From an uncultured Collinsella sp. (GTDB lineage Bacteria > Actinomycetota > Coriobacteriia > Coriobacteriales > Coriobacteriaceae): a stretch of 26,321 nucleotides of DNA. Shown here piece after piece: positions 15,415-23,090 of this stretch; the first letter of the stretch is position 1, and each line of letters begins with the position of its first letter. The notes beneath the pieces were generated by a model. It was not told where the DNA came from, did no database searches, and worked only from the letters and a program-made list of their open reading frames with translations. The stretch spans positions 1-26,321 of the forward strand of contig URIE01000009.1 of assembly GCA_900547805.1 (NCBI GenBank), read 5' to 3'. A program made the position numbers and the translations under genes.

Positions 15415-16520
15415 TTCGCCGTCAACTGATCAATTTCCAAAACCGCAGTGTCGATGTCCGCGTCGGATTGGGCGCGTTCGAGGAGCTGTCGCGCATGTTT
15501 GCCTCGGTCGTTGGCAAGCCTAAGCGTGCGATGGTAGTTTGGAACGACGGCACGTCCGAGCGTTTTGGCGAGGTCGTCGAGCATGCGCTGGTCGATGCCG
15601 GTTTTGCCGTGTCGCAACTCGTCCTTGAGGTTTCTCCTGCCGGCGCCACGCTGGCCGATGCCGATGCCGTCTTTGGCGCCCTTTCGGCAAACGGCATTAC
15701 CAGCGATGATCTTGTCGTTGCCGTCGGTGATGCCGCAACCTGCTCGGTCGTTTGCTGGTGTGCCAACCAGTGGTGTGGCCGTACCGAGTGCGCCTTGCTG
15801 CCGACAACTTTCGACGCCATGCTCACGGTCGCGACGACCATGGAGCCGCTCGTCTCCTCCGAGGCCAACGCGCTTCCCGCCATCGCGTTCCGTCCCGAGC
15901 CGGGCCTGGTCGTGTGCGACCTCGACCTCGTTCGCGAGGCCGAGCGCGAGGACCTCAAGCGCGGCTATGCCGTGCTCGTGGGCACGATGCTTTCGAGCAG
16001 CAAATCTCGTTGGAATCAGTTTACCGAGACCGTCCCCGAGATTCTCGCGGGCGAGGAGGTCGCGCTCGTCAATGCCGTGCAGTGGTCGCAGACCGCTCGC
16101 AAGGACGTGCTGATGGCCACGAACCCAAGTGCGCGCCATGCGCTCGATTTTGGCAAGACGGGGGAGCGCACCTTGCGCGCCTGCCTGGGCGATGCCGCGG
16201 CACAGGTCCCCGCGTGCCAGCTGCTGTCCGAGGGCATGCGCTTTGAGGCTCGTGTTGCCCACGATGCCTGTGACTTCGATATCGATTACGTCTTTGAGGT
16301 CGATGACTGTCTCGAGGACTTTGGTATCGAGGAGCTCGCCTTCGATCTGGAGCCCGCTTCGTTTATCGAGGAGTTCCGTAAGCAGCAATTTGCACGCTCG
16401 AACCGCAGCATGTTGCCGCTGCCCGCAGCGCTTGGCGCCATCCGCCTGGCAAATGTCGAGGACGAGGTTCTTGAGCGCCATGCCCAGGCCTACTTGGCTT
16501 CTCGCAAAGAACTTCGCTAA
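15411..16520 (+). CDS. aroB: 3-dehydroquinate synthase (AroB)-family protein with eroded active site
   Basis: The 369-residue protein aligns along its length with AroB (DLVVAVGD near 100-107, LLPTTFDAM 129-137, VVCDLDLV 167-174, ALDFGKT 244-250), and the aroK-aroB order agrees. But the key sites are changed. The NAD-binding GGGVxGD is reduced to AVGD (104-107) followed by a Cys-rich stretch (C111, C115, C117, C122, C127). The glutamate ligand of AEVIKYG is replaced in YAVLVG (186-191). The zinc His pair of GHTFGHA is K249 and R253. The LHGEAV motif is LLSEGM (271-276). A normal dehydroquinate synthase reaction therefore seems unlikely. It may be a regulatory or repurposed homologue, or part of a pathway with a substitute enzyme. 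ATG 15411 lies inside the aroK stop. The family call is good; the function is uncertain. Confidence 0.7.
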   Translation: MIRRQLINFQNRSVDVRVGLGAFEELSRMFASVVGKPKRAMVVWNDGTSERFGEVVEHALVDAGFAVSQLVLEVSPAGATLADADAVFGALSANGITSDDLVVAVGDAATCSVVCWCANQWCGRTECALLPTTFDAMLTVATTMEPLVSSEANALPAIAFRPEPGLVVCDLDLVREAEREDLKRGYAVLVGTMLSSSKSRWNQFTETVPEILAGEEVALVNAVQWSQTARKDVLMATNPSARHALDFGKTGERTLRACLGDAAAQVPACQLLSEGMRFEARVAHDACDFDIDYVFEVDDCLEDFGIEELAFDLEPASFIEEFRKQQFARSNRSMLPLPAALGAIRLANVEDEVLERHAQAYLASRKELR

Positions 16521-16526
16521 GATTTA

Positions 16527-16552
16527 TTGACATCCATCGTCTTTCGTATCAT
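16527..16552 (+). promoter_or_regulatory. Candidate promoter for the M24 peptidase
   Basis: A perfect TTGACA lies at 16527-16532, 7 bases after the AroB-like stop. TATCAT follows at 16547-16552, but the spacer is only 14 bases; with a 16-17 base spacer the -10 would be the poorer TCATGT or CATGTT. A promoter here would leave a 5' leader of about 90 bases. Confidence 0.4.
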
Positions 16553-16557
16553 GTTGA

Positions 16558-16634
16558 GGGGCGGGTTTCCAATCGGTTACGGATCGCGCGTGATTCCGTG
16601 GCTCGGTTGAGGCCCGTCCCGTCTTTATTGAGAC
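16558..16634 (+). promoter_or_regulatory. Structured 5' leader ahead of the M24 peptidase
   Basis: GGGGCGGG (16558-16565) can pair with CCCGTCCC (16613-16620) through 8 bp including one G-U, closing a domain of about 47 bases. Inside it, ACGGATC can pair with GATTCCGT with one bulge. A small hairpin GTCT-AGAC (16621-16634) follows directly, just before the ribosome site. This multi-helix layout could be a cis-regulatory leader, but I do not recognise a known riboswitch class. Pairings are seen by eye; function is inference. Confidence 0.35.
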
Positions 16635-16652
16635 AACAAGAAAGGAATCTGC

Positions 16653-17783
16653 ATGTCTGAGTTTGCTGCCGGTCCTGTCGGTCGTATCGAGCGTGTCCGT
16701 GCCCTGATGGTTGAGCGCGGCTACGACGCTATCGTCGTGCGCGATGAGGCCAACCTTCGTTGGCTTACGGGCGTGAAGGGCGTCTTCGACTACACCTTCG
16801 AGTTCCCGCACGCTGCGTTTATTACGGCCGACCAGTGCCTGTTCCATACCGACTCGCGCTACCTCAACAGCTTTGAGGAGAATACGCCCGCCGGCAGCCC
16901 CTGGGTCTATGACATGGACGAGGGCACCATCCCCGGTTGGGTCGCCGGTAAGATCGCAGCCAACAAGTGCCGCGTCTGCGCCGTCGAGGACGACATGCAG
17001 ATCAATTTCTACCAGGGCATTCAGCGTGGCCTGGAGGACCGCTCCGTCGCCTGCATGCTGCCGCTGATGCACGACGACATCCGTAAGATGCGCGCCATCA
17101 AGGATGCCGAGGAGATCGAGCTCATGCGCCACGCGCAGTCGATCACCGATGCCGCCTTCCAGCACATGCTCGGCTTTATTAAGCCCGGCATGACCGAGAA
17201 GCAGGTCCGCAACGAGCTCGAGAACTTTATGTTCGCCAACGGCGCCGACAGCCTGGCCTTCGGTTCCATCGTGGCGAGCGGCCCCAACACCGCCAACCCG
17301 CATGCCGTGCCGAGCGACCGTGTCATCGAGAAGGGCGACTTCGTCCTCATGGACTACGGCGCGGGCTACTGCGACTATCGTTCCGATATGACGCGTACCG
17401 TCGTGATGGGCGAGCCCACGCAGGAGCAACTCGACCTGTACGCGCTCGTGCGCCGCACCCACGAGGAGTGCGTCGCCGCCATCCATCCGGGCGTCGAGGG
17501 CAACGACATTTTCAAGCTTTCCAAGAAGATCATCGGCGATGCCGGTTATGGCGATTACTACAACCATGGTCTGGGCCACGGCGTCGGCATCGACATCCAC
17601 GAGCTGCCCAACTTCAACCGCAGCAAGAATATCATCGAGGTCGGCTCGGTTGTCACCATGGAGCCCGGCGTCTACCTGCCCGGTGTGGGCGGCGTGCGCT
17701 TGGAGGACTACGGTGTCGTCACCGAGAACGGCTACGAGCCCTTCACCAAGACCCCGCACGACCTCCACGTCATCGATTGCTAG
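16653..17783 (+). CDS. M24-family Xaa-Pro aminopeptidase/dipeptidase
   Basis: A cytoplasmic metallopeptidase expected to cleave X-Pro peptide bonds. In 376 residues: an N-terminal creatinase-like domain (about 10-140), then the pita-bread catalytic domain with all five metal ligands present, D234 in VLMDYGAGY, D245 in YRSDMTRT, H309 in GLGHGVG, E337 in TMEPGVY and E351 in VRLEDYG. Length and motifs match PepP/PepQ of Gram-positive bacteria; aminopeptidase versus prolidase specificity cannot be settled by eye. ATG 16653 has AAAGGAA 7 bases upstream. It stands directly before efp, a conserved pairing in many bacteria, but tandem hairpins separate the two here, so it seems to be its own transcription unit. 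Confidence 0.92.
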   Translation: MSEFAAGPVGRIERVRALMVERGYDAIVVRDEANLRWLTGVKGVFDYTFEFPHAAFITADQCLFHTDSRYLNSFEENTPAGSPWVYDMDEGTIPGWVAGKIAANKCRVCAVEDDMQINFYQGIQRGLEDRSVACMLPLMHDDIRKMRAIKDAEEIELMRHAQSITDAAFQHMLGFIKPGMTEKQVRNELENFMFANGADSLAFGSIVASGPNTANPHAVPSDRVIEKGDFVLMDYGAGYCDYRSDMTRTVVMGEPTQEQLDLYALVRRTHEECVAAIHPGVEGNDIFKLSKKIIGDAGYGDYYNHGLGHGVGIDIHELPNFNRSKNIIEVGSVVTMEPGVYLPGVGGVRLEDYGVVTENGYEPFTKTPHDLHVIDC

Positions 17784-17798
17784 TCTACTTCGGTAGAC
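17783..17798 (+). other. Small UUCG-tetraloop hairpin at the peptidase stop codon
   Basis: GTCTAC (17783-17788) and GTAGAC (17793-17798) enclose TTCG, making a C(UUCG)G tetraloop, an exceptionally stable RNA cap. It starts at the last base of the TAG and precedes the main terminator by 8 bases. It may protect the mRNA 3' end or aid termination. Confidence 0.6.
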
Positions 17799-17806
17799 AG
17801 TTTGGG

Positions 17807-17847
17807 GCGGGGCGTTTGGATCGATTCGGACGCCCCGCGTTCTCTTT
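17807..17847 (+). terminator. Rho-independent terminator between the peptidase and efp
   Basis: GCGGGGCG (17807-17814) pairs with CGCCCCGC (17831-17838), and the helix continues inward through weaker pairs, several of them G-T, to a TCGA tetraloop. It is followed by GTTCTCTTTTT. It separates the peptidase gene from the efp operon. Confidence 0.75.
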
Positions 17848-17880
17848 TTATGCGCTCGCCGCAGGCGCCGTCTGCAAGTG

Positions 17881-17886
17881 TATAAT
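17881..17886 (+). promoter_or_regulatory. -10 box of the efp operon promoter
   Basis: A perfect TATAAT at 17881-17886 lies 58 bases before the efp ATG and 34 bases after the terminator T tract. The -35 region (about 17857-17863) does not resemble TTGACA. A promoter is expected here because of the terminator upstream. Confidence 0.5.
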
Positions 17887-17943
17887 TTCTGTCGTATGTA
17901 ATTTGGACGCTTGTGCGTTCTGCCCATAACAAGAAAGGTCGCT

Positions 17944-18507
17944 ATGCCTACCATTTCTACCGCCGACTTCAAGAACGGCCTCGGTCTCCGCATCAAGGAC
18001 AAGGTCTACACCATCGTTGAGTTCCAGCATGTCAAGCCGGGCAAGGGCGGCGCGTTTGTGCGCTACAAGACCCGCGACATCAAGAGCGGCCGCGTCGTCG
18101 AGAACACCTGCAACGCCGGCACCAAGTTCGAGAGCGTCATGCTTACCACCCGTGAGTTCCAGTATCTCTACAACGATGGCACCGACTACATCTTCATGGA
18201 CAACGAGTCCTATGAGCAGGTTCCCGTTCCCGAGGACATGGTGGGCGAGAACTCCAAGTGGCTGCGCGAGAACGACGTTTGCCAGCTGCTCTTCGCCGAC
18301 GATGAGCTCATGGGCGTGACCCCGCCGATGTTCATCGAGACCACCATTGTCCAAACCGACCCGGGCTTTAAGGGCGACACCGTCCAGGGTTCCACCAAGC
18401 CGGCCACGATCGACACCGGCGCTGTCATCCAGGTCCCCATGTACCTCAACGAGGGCGAGGTCATCAAGGTTGACACCCGCGACGGCAAGTTCGTCTCCCG
18501 CGTCTAG
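17944..18507 (+). CDS. efp: Translation elongation factor P
   Basis: EF-P relieves ribosome stalling at polyproline stretches. The 187-residue protein has the normal three-domain length: KOW-like domain I with the tip loop HVKPGKGGAF (29-38), where K34 is the residue modified in many bacteria, then two OB domains ending in the signature region YLNEGEVIKVDTRDGKFVSR. Start ATG 17944 has AAGAAAGG with a 5-base spacer; an in-frame TTG upstream at 17911 lacks support. Codon use is strongly biased, as for a highly expressed gene. It leads a seven-gene run. No EF-P modification gene (epmA/epmB, earP or ymfI) is visible in the window. Confidence 0.97.
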   Translation: MPTISTADFKNGLGLRIKDKVYTIVEFQHVKPGKGGAFVRYKTRDIKSGRVVENTCNAGTKFESVMLTTREFQYLYNDGTDYIFMDNESYEQVPVPEDMVGENSKWLRENDVCQLLFADDELMGVTPPMFIETTIVQTDPGFKGDTVQGSTKPATIDTGAVIQVPMYLNEGEVIKVDTRDGKFVSRV

Positions 18508-18531
18508 CAACCAAATCTTCTAGGAGGATTC

Positions 18532-18894
18532 ATGCCCCAGGAAATCAAGATTGACGGCATCGGCATTTCGCCCGATGTTCTGACCGCCATCGTCTCGCGC
18601 GCCGTGTCCGATGTCGAGGGCATCGCCTCCGTTGGCGTCAAGGACCTTGCCACCAACCTTGTCTCCATGATGCTCTCGTCCAAGGCCCCCGCTTCCGAGC
18701 CGGCGGTCGAGGCCGAGGTCGTCGGCGACAAGCTCGCACTCACCGTGCGTGTCGTGGTGTTCTTTGGCTATCCGTTCAAGAAACTCGCCGAGGCCGTTCG
18801 CGCCGCAGTGATCGCCGCCATCGATGCCCAGGTTGGCGTTGAGGTCGAGCGCGTTGACGTTTGCATCGACGGCCTCGTTTTCCCCAAGGAGTAA
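18532..18894 (+). CDS. Asp23/Gls24 family envelope stress protein
   Basis: A 120-residue protein whose core reads ISPDVLTAIVSRAVSDVEGIASV (12-34), the hallmark of the Asp23/Gls24 family (first described as alkaline-shock protein 23), followed by a strand-rich segment and a helix (KKLAEAVRAAVIAAIDAQ). In staphylococci Asp23 is membrane-tethered and linked to cell-wall stress; the exact function is unknown. The gene has a strong AGGAGG ribosome site and lies 24 bases after efp and 3 bases before nusB. The asp23-nusB pairing is common in Gram-positive bacteria. Confidence 0.88.
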   Translation: MPQEIKIDGIGISPDVLTAIVSRAVSDVEGIASVGVKDLATNLVSMMLSSKAPASEPAVEAEVVGDKLALTVRVVVFFGYPFKKLAEAVRAAVIAAIDAQVGVEVERVDVCIDGLVFPKE

Positions 18895-18897
18895 CCT

Positions 18898-19485
18898 TTG
18901 AGCCTTAAGGTTTATCGCGGGCGTACTCTTGCCCGCAGTCAGGCGCTTCAGCTTCTGTTCCAGGCCGAGGCCACGGACAGCCCGCTCGAGCGCGTCCTCG
19001 AGGGTGATTTCCTGATCTCGAAGGGTCCCCTCGACCCCTATGCGCTGGAGCTGTGCCGCGGTGCCTATGAGCATATCGACCGCATCGACTGTGCTCTGCG
19101 CTCTGTTGCCAAGAACTGGGATCTTATGCGCATGCCCGGCGCCGACCGCAACCTGCTGCGTATCGCCGTTTACGAGATGCGTTTCCTCACCGACGAGGAG
19201 GTCTCTGACGCCATCGTGATCAACGAGGCCGTCGAGCTTGCCAAGGCCTATGGCACCGACCAGTCCGCGTCGTTCGTCAACGGCGTGTTGGGTAAGATCG
19301 CTCGCAGCGAGGAGCTGCCGGGCGAGGACCTATACCAGGAGCTGCTGGCCGAGGATCGCGCTCGCGAGGAGGCACAGGCTGCCGAGGCCGCCGCTAAGGT
19401 TGCGGTTGCCCAGGCCGAGGCTGGCGTGCTGGCCGAGGGCGCGGACGCTGCTGAGGCCGTCGAGGCCGACTCCGTCGAGGAGTAG
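18898..19485 (+). CDS. nusB: Transcription antitermination factor NusB
   Basis: NusB with NusE (S10) binds boxA in rRNA leaders to promote antitermination. The 195-residue product has the all-helical NusB core (about 8-145) with family motifs RSQALQLLFQAEA (13-25), NLLRIAVYEM and INEAVELAKAYG..SASFVNGVLGKI. It ends in a 45-residue Ala/Glu-rich helical extension absent from minimal NusB proteins. The start is TTG 18898 with AAGGAG and a 6-base spacer; no better in-frame ATG exists near the conserved N-terminus. The spacing to xseB is 2 bases. Confidence 0.93.
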   Translation: MSLKVYRGRTLARSQALQLLFQAEATDSPLERVLEGDFLISKGPLDPYALELCRGAYEHIDRIDCALRSVAKNWDLMRMPGADRNLLRIAVYEMRFLTDEEVSDAIVINEAVELAKAYGTDQSASFVNGVLGKIARSEELPGEDLYQELLAEDRAREEAQAAEAAAKVAVAQAEAGVLAEGADAAEAVEADSVEE

Positions 19486-19487
19486 TC

Positions 19488-19727
19488 ATGCCAGAGGGTT
19501 CTGTCCGCAACTTTGACGAGATCTCGGACCGTTTGGATCAGATCATCGCTACCGTTCGCTCCAAGGATACCTCCTTGGAGCGTTCGCTCGATCTGTTTGA
19601 CGAGGCGATTGAGCTGGGCTCCCGCGCGGTCGACATGGTCGATAAGTTTGAGCTGACGCCGCGTGAGGCCGACAAGCTCGAGCAGGAATACGATGAGGAT
19701 GCGGCAAACGAATCCCAGGATAGCTAG
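19488..19727 (+). CDS. xseB: Exodeoxyribonuclease VII small subunit
   Basis: The 79-residue protein fits the XseB two-helix pattern: FDEISDRLDQIIATVRSKDT then SLERSLDLFDEAIELG, followed by a charged tail. XseB subunits coat the XseA large subunit to form exonuclease VII, which degrades single-stranded DNA. ATG 19488 lies 2 bases after nusB, with GAGGAG at the end of nusB as ribosome site. The large-subunit gene xseA, normally adjacent, is not in this window, so the partner must be elsewhere or absent. Confidence 0.85.
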   Translation: MPEGSVRNFDEISDRLDQIIATVRSKDTSLERSLDLFDEAIELGSRAVDMVDKFELTPREADKLEQEYDEDAANESQDS

Positions 19728-19753
19728 GCCGCATCTCCGGATACGAATGGTTG

Positions 19754-20566
19754 ATGGCATTCATGAAACGCGTGCGTCTTGATGACGAACTGATTTCACA
19801 GGGCATCTGCGCCGATCGCGCGGATGCCCTTCGCACTCTTATGGCCGGCTTGGTCTCGAGTGGCGGCGAGCGCTTGACTTCGCCGGGCCTTAAGGTGACC
19901 CCGGGCCTGCCGCTGCACGTGAAGGGGCGCATTCCGTACGTTGGGCGCGGCGGTCTTAAGCTCGAGGGTGCGCTTGACGCGTTCGGGATTGATCCGACGG
20001 ACCTTGCTTGCCTCGATGTGGGCTGCTCCACGGGTGGCTTCACCGATTGCCTGCTCAAGCGTGGTGCCGCGACCGTTGTCTCGGTCGACGTGGGCCGTGC
20101 CCAGTTCGACTGGTCGCTGCGCCAAGACGATCGTGTGACGCTCCACGAGCGCACGAATGTGACGCAGTTGCCCGAGCTCGGCTACGGCGGTGCTATCGAT
20201 CTGGCTGTGTGCGATGTGTCGTTTACGAGTATCGCGAACATTATCGATGCGGTGCTGGCGTGCCTGGCGCCTACGGGTGCATTCTGCACGCTTGTAAAGC
20301 CGCAGTTTGAGGCTCCGGCGGCGCTGGTGGGCGAGGGCGGCATTGTGACCGATCCCGTCGTGCGCCGCGATACGCTCGTGGCGGCGGTTGAACTCTTTGC
20401 TGCCAAGGGCCTGTTCCCGGTCGATGTGTGCGTGTCGCCCATTCATGGTGCCAAGGGCAACGTTGAGTTTTTCCTTTACGGCACGAGGTTTGCTCTCGGT
20501 GAACGCACCGACGATGAGCTGCAATCCCAGGTATCGGTTTTGAGCGAGAAAGCTGCAACGCTATGA
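19754..20566 (+). CDS. tlyA: TlyA family rRNA 2'-O-methyltransferase
   Basis: TlyA methylates ribose 2'-OH groups of 16S and 23S rRNA; its loss gives capreomycin resistance in mycobacteria. The 270-residue protein has an N-terminal S4 domain (about 6-60), YVGRGGLKLEGAL (62-74) with the conserved Lys K69, SAM-binding motif I CLDVGCSTGGFTD (86-98), VDVGRAQFDW (111-120), CDVSFTSI and the LVKPQFE motif. Starts at TTG 19751, ATG 19754 and ATG 19763 are all in frame; none has a clear ribosome site. ATG 19754 is given, 26 bases after xseB. The stop overlaps nadK in an ATGA. The tlyA-nadK-recN order is classic for Gram-positive bacteria. Confidence 0.93.
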   Translation: MAFMKRVRLDDELISQGICADRADALRTLMAGLVSSGGERLTSPGLKVTPGLPLHVKGRIPYVGRGGLKLEGALDAFGIDPTDLACLDVGCSTGGFTDCLLKRGAATVVSVDVGRAQFDWSLRQDDRVTLHERTNVTQLPELGYGGAIDLAVCDVSFTSIANIIDAVLACLAPTGAFCTLVKPQFEAPAALVGEGGIVTDPVVRRDTLVAAVELFAAKGLFPVDVCVSPIHGAKGNVEFFLYGTRFALGERTDDELQSQVSVLSEKAATL

Positions 20567-21423
20567 AGGTCTTTCTGGTTCCCAATTACTACAAGCAAGA
20601 GGCGGTCGAGAGCGGCCTGATGCTCGAGCTTTGGCTGACGCGCCAGGGCTATGATGTCGCATGGGCTGCCGACCAGCGATCGAAGATTCAAAGCACGCCT
20701 GATATTGACGGCTCCGATCTAGTCATTACGCTCGGCGGCGACGGTACGTTGCTGCGCGCTGCCCGCATCCTCAACCATCGCGAGATTCCTATCCTCGGTC
20801 TTTCCTATGGTCACCTGGGCTTTTTAACTGCTGCGAGTCCAGAGGAGCGCGACATTCTGCAGGTCGTGAGCGACGCCCTGTCCGGTGAGCTGCACGTGAG
20901 CCGTCGCGCCACCATCGCCGCGGATATCGTGTCCGTGCGCGAAGACGGTACGAAGGATGTCGTTCGCACCTTCGCCCTCAACGACATGGCGCTTACCCGC
21001 GGTCCGCTGTCCGATATGGTCGAGTTTGACATCACGGTGTCCGGTCACCATATCGACCGCCTACGCGGTGACGGTGTCGTCGTTTCGACGGCGACTGGTT
21101 CTACGGGTTACGCGCTCAGCGCCGGTGGCCCCATCGTGAGCCCTGACTATACGGGCATGGTCTGCGTACCCATTGCGCCGCACACCATTCAAGCTCGCGC
21201 TTTCTTGACTTCGCCGAGCGATGTCGTCGAAATCTTTATGTCCGATGATCGCCCGAGCGTTCCGGCGATCGCTATCGATGGACAGTTTATTACCTGCGAC
21301 GGCACGGTCGAGAGCGTGGCCGTGCGCCGAGGCCCCGGCGATGTGCTGCTGCTCGACTACGGCCCCGAGAGTTTTTACAACTCGGTGAGCCGCGTATTCT
21401 ACGGAGTCCGCCATGATCGATGA
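20563..21423 (+). CDS. nadK: NAD kinase
   Basis: NadK phosphorylates NAD to NADP. The 286-residue protein has the LGGDGTLLRAAR motif (57-68) with catalytic D60, a second conserved motif FALNDMAL in which the usual NE is ND, and the TGSTGYALSAGGPI loop that binds NAD. The IDGQ motif near the end is also present. The start codon overlaps the tlyA stop (ATGA) and the end overlaps recN by 11 bases, so the three genes are tightly coupled. Confidence 0.95.
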   Translation: MKVFLVPNYYKQEAVESGLMLELWLTRQGYDVAWAADQRSKIQSTPDIDGSDLVITLGGDGTLLRAARILNHREIPILGLSYGHLGFLTAASPEERDILQVVSDALSGELHVSRRATIAADIVSVREDGTKDVVRTFALNDMALTRGPLSDMVEFDITVSGHHIDRLRGDGVVVSTATGSTGYALSAGGPIVSPDYTGMVCVPIAPHTIQARAFLTSPSDVVEIFMSDDRPSVPAIAIDGQFITCDGTVESVAVRRGPGDVLLLDYGPESFYNSVSRVFYGVRHDR

Positions 21424-23041
21424 GCTGCAGGTTTCTAACATTGCACTCATTCGCGAGGCGACGCTGGTGCCGAGTGCCGGCCTGACTGTCCTGACCGGCG
21501 AGACCGGCGCCGGCAAGACCGCGCTGCTCTCGGCCCTCAAGCTTATTTTGGGTGAGCGCGCGGATTCGTCGACGGTGCGCGAGGGCGAGGCGCTCGCGAG
21601 CGTCGAGGCACGACTCTTCGACGGACCGCACGACACGGAGGGCTTCACTGTGCAGCGCAGCCTTTCTGCCGAGGGGCGCAGCCGCGTGAAGATTGACGGT
21701 CGCATCGCCAGCGTGCGTGAACTTTCGGAGCGCGTCGGCGTGATGATGGATCTTTGCGGCCAGCACGAGCACCAGCGCCTGCTCGATCCGGCGCATCATG
21801 TTGCCATGGTCGATGCCTGGGCTGGGCGCGCGGCGCTCGAGGCGCTGGATGTGTACCGCGCCTGCTTTAAAGCCTCGCGCGCGGCCGCTAAGGAGGTCCA
21901 TCGCGTCGAGGAGGCCTCGCGTGCGCAGGGGAGTCGCGTCGAGGAAGCGCGTTTTGCCCTCGAGCGCATCGGCGAGGTCGACCCCAAGCCGGGCGAGTAT
22001 GAGGAACTCGAGGAACTGCTGCCGCGCTCCGAACATGCCGAGGTGCTGGTTGCCACGGCTAACGATGCCCATGCATCGCTTGCCGCCGAAGGGGGAGCGC
22101 TCGATGCCGTGAACAGTGCCGTGGCAGAGCTTTCCCGAATGGCTACCGTCGATCGCAAACTGGGTGACATTGCCGATGCACTTTCGGATGCCTGTATCTC
22201 CCTTGAGGATTGCGCGAATGAGCTTCGTGCCTATCGCGATAGCGTCGCCTTCGATCCGTGCGAGCTCGCTCGCATGCGTGAGCGGTATTCCGACCTCAAG
22301 GGCCTGTTGCGTCAGTGGGGTCCCACCATGGACGATGTTTTTGCCATGCGCGATCGCTCGCAAGAGCTGCTGTCCCTGGTCGATGATGGCGATGAACAGA
22401 TCAAAAAGGCGCGTGAAGCGCTTGGCGCGGCGGAGCGCGAACTGTTTGCTGCCGCCAAGGCGCTTAAGCGCGCTCGCAATACGGCGGCCCCGCGCTTCTG
22501 CCACGAGGTTGGCCGCCAGATGGCTCGCCTGGAGATGGGCGGCGCCGAGCTCGTCTGGGAGTCGCGCGATCTTCCCCGTGCTGAGTGGACGCCCGTTGGT
22601 CCTTCGAGCTACGAGCTGCTATACCGCAGCGGTGCTGGTTTGACGCCGCGTCCCCTGCGTCGAATTGCTTCGGGCGGCGAGCTCAGCCGCGTCATGCTGG
22701 CAAGTAAGGTTGTCCTCGGTAACGCGGACGGTGTTGATACGCTGGTGTTTGACGAGGTCGATGCTGGTGTCGGTGGCTCCACGGCGCGTGCGCTTGCGGG
22801 CGTGCTGGCAGATCTCGCCGCTACGCATCAGGTGATTGTCGTAACCCACTTGGCGCAGGTCGCCGTCATGGCTGACAAGCATTATGTCGTCAGCAAGGAA
22901 CCGGGCGATGTTCCCCAGACGCATTTGGACGAGGTAACCGGTGAAGCGCGTATCGCTGAGATTGCCCGCATGTTGAGCGGCGATCAGTCCGAGGCAAGCC
23001 TTGCGCACGCCAAGCAGATGCTGGAAGAAGCTCGAGGTTAG
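21413..23041 (+). CDS. recN: DNA repair protein RecN
   Basis: RecN is an SMC-like ATPase recruited to DNA double-strand breaks. In 542 residues: Walker A GETGAGKT (29-36), a long coiled-coil middle, ABC signature SGGELS (420-425) and Walker B LVFDEVDAG with D447-E448. The N-terminus (MIDELQVSNIALIREA) is typical. It starts inside nadK, with GGAG upstream of ATG 21413. It is the last gene of the efp run; a palindromic element, not a classical terminator, lies 21 bases after its stop. Confidence 0.96.
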   Translation: MIDELQVSNIALIREATLVPSAGLTVLTGETGAGKTALLSALKLILGERADSSTVREGEALASVEARLFDGPHDTEGFTVQRSLSAEGRSRVKIDGRIASVRELSERVGVMMDLCGQHEHQRLLDPAHHVAMVDAWAGRAALEALDVYRACFKASRAAAKEVHRVEEASRAQGSRVEEARFALERIGEVDPKPGEYEELEELLPRSEHAEVLVATANDAHASLAAEGGALDAVNSAVAELSRMATVDRKLGDIADALSDACISLEDCANELRAYRDSVAFDPCELARMRERYSDLKGLLRQWGPTMDDVFAMRDRSQELLSLVDDGDEQIKKAREALGAAERELFAAAKALKRARNTAAPRFCHEVGRQMARLEMGGAELVWESRDLPRAEWTPVGPSSYELLYRSGAGLTPRPLRRIASGGELSRVMLASKVVLGNADGVDTLVFDEVDAGVGGSTARALAGVLADLAATHQVIVVTHLAQVAVMADKHYVVSKEPGDVPQTHLDEVTGEARIAEIARMLSGDQSEASLAHAKQMLEEARG

Positions 23042-23061
23042 GTCGTATCAGTGGTGTTGTT

Positions 23062-23090
23062 GGGACAAAATAGACTGAAATTTTTGTCCC
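23062..23090. repeat. Palindromic element between convergent recN and rpiR-type genes
   Basis: GGGACAAAA (23062-23070) and TTTTGTCCC (23082-23090) form a perfect 9-bp inverted repeat around an 11-base loop. Neither strand has a T tract after the stem; the A/T runs are inside it, so it is not a standard terminator. The same 9-mer TTTTGTCCC occurs at 6481-6489 after rarA. It may act as a bidirectional transcript end or be a genome repeat. Confidence 0.5.

Noticed and set aside
20563..21423. NAD kinase with ND instead of NE in the second motif as a broken enzyme
   Set aside because: The position is known to tolerate E or D in the family, and all other motifs are intact.
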